NCBI GenBank assembly: GCA_030625925.1
Contig: DAOUPY010000086.1
Span: 1 to 6,698 of the forward strand
Length of the DNA: 6,698 nucleotides
Direction of reading: 5' to 3'
Origin: Fusobacteriaceae bacterium
GTDB taxonomy: Bacteria; Fusobacteriota; Fusobacteriia; Fusobacteriales; Fusobacteriaceae
Shown here: positions 5,898 to 6,698 of the stretch, piece after piece
Position numbering within the stretch: position 1 is the first letter of the stretch
Layout: every line of letters starts with the position of its first letter
Position numbers and translations under genes: made by a program
The notes under the pieces: model-generated
Told to the model about the DNA's origin: nothing
What the model saw: the letters and a program-made list of their open reading frames with translations, nothing else
Database searches by the model: none

Positions 5898-6470
5898 TTA
5901 CTTAGCTCTTTCTACATATTTTCCTGTTCTTGTATCTATTCTAATTAATTCATCCATCTCAATAAATAATGGAACCATTAATTCATAACCAGTTTCAATT
6001 GTAGCTGCTTTAAGTGCTTTTCCTGTAGTATCACCTTTTAATCCAGGCTCTGTATAAGTTACTTTGAATACCATGTGGTTTTCTAATTCTACTCCTACGG
6101 GTCTTCCTTCATAGAATAAGATGTCGATGACAACTTCTTCCTTTAAATAGTTTACAGCACCATCCAGATCTTCTTTTTGTAATCCAATTTGCTCAAATGT
6201 TTCTTGATTCATGAAGTTATATTCTCCATCATCTTCATATAAAAATTGCATAGACTGCTTATCTAACATGATGTCGTTCATGATATCAGATGCTTTTACT
6301 GTAGTTTCATTGACTCTTCCACTGATAAGGTCTTTTACTTTAAATGTAATTTCTGGAGCTCTTTGTCTCTTTCCAGATGTTGATTGGAATCTCTCTGCCT
6401 TTAATATTAAAAATGGTACTCCATTATCTTCAAATGTACTTCCTGCTCTTAATTTATCCGCTGCTTTCAT
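5898..6470 (-). CDS. efp: Translation elongation factor P
   Basis: This 190-residue, three-domain factor binds the ribosome between the P and E sites and relieves stalling at consecutive prolines. The N-terminal KOW-like domain begins MKAADKLRAGS. The middle OB domain includes EYNFMNQETFEQIGL. The C-terminal domain has the signature YTEPGLKGDTTGKALKAATIETG and the end IDTRTGKYVER. Length is normal overall. The tip loop of domain I, which reaches the peptidyl-transferase centre, reads STSGKRQRAPE around K34. It is about three residues longer than in E. coli or Pseudomonas EF-P and lacks the usual PGKG or SGRN pattern. The reading frame is intact across it, so this is not an obvious frameshift. 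GGAGG (6478-6482) seven bases before the ATG fixes the start. It has its own promoter and terminator. Confidence 0.94.
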   Translation of the reverse strand: MKAADKLRAGSTFEDNGVPFLILKAERFQSTSGKRQRAPEITFKVKDLISGRVNETTVKASDIMNDIMLDKQSMQFLYEDDGEYNFMNQETFEQIGLQKEDLDGAVNYLKEEVVIDILFYEGRPVGVELENHMVFKVTYTEPGLKGDTTGKALKAATIETGYELMVPLFIEMDELIRIDTRTGKYVERAK

Positions 6471-6510
6471 TCTTATGCCTCCATATTATTTTCTCTTTTT
6501 TCCTGCCAGC

Positions 6511-6526
6511 TAATCTTCTCAGATTA
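6511..6526 (-). other. Small hairpin in the efp leader
   Basis: On the minus strand TAATCT-GAGA-AGATTA forms a 6-bp stem capped by a GNRA-type tetraloop, about 40 bases before the efp start. No U-tract follows, so it is not a terminator. It may stabilise the mRNA 5' end; a role is not shown. Confidence 0.4.
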
Positions 6527-6539
6527 TCATTTTTAATTA

Positions 6540-6568
6540 ATTATACAATAATTCAGGAGAATCTTCAA
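6540..6568 (-). promoter_or_regulatory. Promoter of efp
   Basis: On the minus strand TTGAAG (6563-6568, 4 of 6 to TTGACA) and a perfect TATAAT (6540-6545) are separated by exactly 17 bases. Transcription would start near 6533, giving a leader of about 63 bases that includes a small hairpin and a GGAGG site. Confidence 0.8.
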
Positions 6569-6580
6569 GAAAAATAAGGC

Positions 6581-6698
6581 TTATTTATCCCTTTTGTGAA
6601 ATGTTATCAGGTCATATATATCTTTTTTTATATATGGACTTCCCACTTTTTTTTGAACTTTCTTCCACAACTCTTTAAATTTTTCAAAATCCATCCTT
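6581..6698 (-). CDS. End of an unidentified gene upstream of efp (partial)
   Basis: A minus-strand frame is open from the window edge to a TAA at 6581-6583. The visible 37 residues from a methionine codon at 6694 read MDFEKFKELWKKVQKK, then a lysine-rich end with YIKKDIYDL and HKRDK. The composition, charged with regular aromatic residues, and normal codon use suggest a real C-terminus. Because the frame continues off the window through an arginine codon, I cannot tell whether the methionine is a start. No family is recognised. It ends 111 bases before efp, and the efp promoter lies between them. A weak all-AT hairpin at the stop (6573-6587) may end transcription. Confidence 0.5.
   Translation of the reverse strand, partial: RMDFEKFKELWKKVQKKVGSPYIKKDIYDLITFHKRDK

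Noticed and set aside
6211..6577. Plus-strand open frames opposite efp and its leader
   Set aside because: They lie antisense to a clear efp gene and its promoter, with no ribosome binding sites and composition of a complement strand.
6573..6587. AAATAAGGCTTATTT palindrome at the end of the edge gene
   Set aside because: The possible stem is six A-U pairs with a three-base loop and only a short U-run, so it is too weak to call a terminator with confidence.

Overview
The window is AT-rich, gene-dense bacterial chromosome with strong AGGAGG-type ribosome binding sites, extended -10 promoters and intrinsic terminators at most transcript ends. Base composition and protein style suggest a low-GC anaerobe, most likely Fusobacteriota (Ilyobacter/Psychrilyobacter/Fusobacterium-like). 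Assignment to that phylum is an inference, and the genus cannot be fixed from the sequence. No mobile element, CRISPR array, tRNA or rRNA is visible.

Layout, left to right. (1) A single plus-strand gene for an RseC-family redox membrane protein (76-528) has its own promoter. (2) A hairpin with A/T runs on both sides (527-557) separates it from a convergent minus-strand gene for a guanine/hypoxanthine permease of the NCS2/AzgA type (569-1855). (3) The 431-base divergent region 1856-2286 is the regulatory highlight. Reading on the minus strand it holds an extended -10 promoter, a complete guanine-class purine riboswitch aptamer (1995-2057), an antiterminator segment and a 14-bp intrinsic terminator, all ahead of the permease. 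A 9-bp inverted repeat overlaps the permease -35 box. The region also carries the galE promoter on the plus strand. (4) galE and a YfcE-type metallophosphoesterase form a plus-strand pair one base apart (2287-3832). (5) A second two-way terminator (3924-3969) separates them from a minus-strand series. In transcription order this is the end of an unidentified gene at the right edge, efp with its own promoter and terminator, a secreted DNase I-like endonuclease/phosphatase, thiN (thiamine pyrophosphokinase) starting one base after it, and a 94-residue single-pass membrane protein of unknown function.

How the genes work together: the permease unit is a self-contained purine-salvage circuit in which the imported base should shut off its own importer through the riboswitch. 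galE supplies UDP-galactose, and possibly UDP-GalNAc judging by a cysteine at the gatekeeper position, for cell-surface glycans. thiN makes the cofactor thiamine diphosphate. efp rescues ribosomes at polyproline stretches, and its tip loop is unusual in length and sequence. I see no new multi-gene system. The points most worth a second look are the riboswitch architecture, the EF-P loop, the secreted nuclease coupled to thiN, and the small membrane protein.
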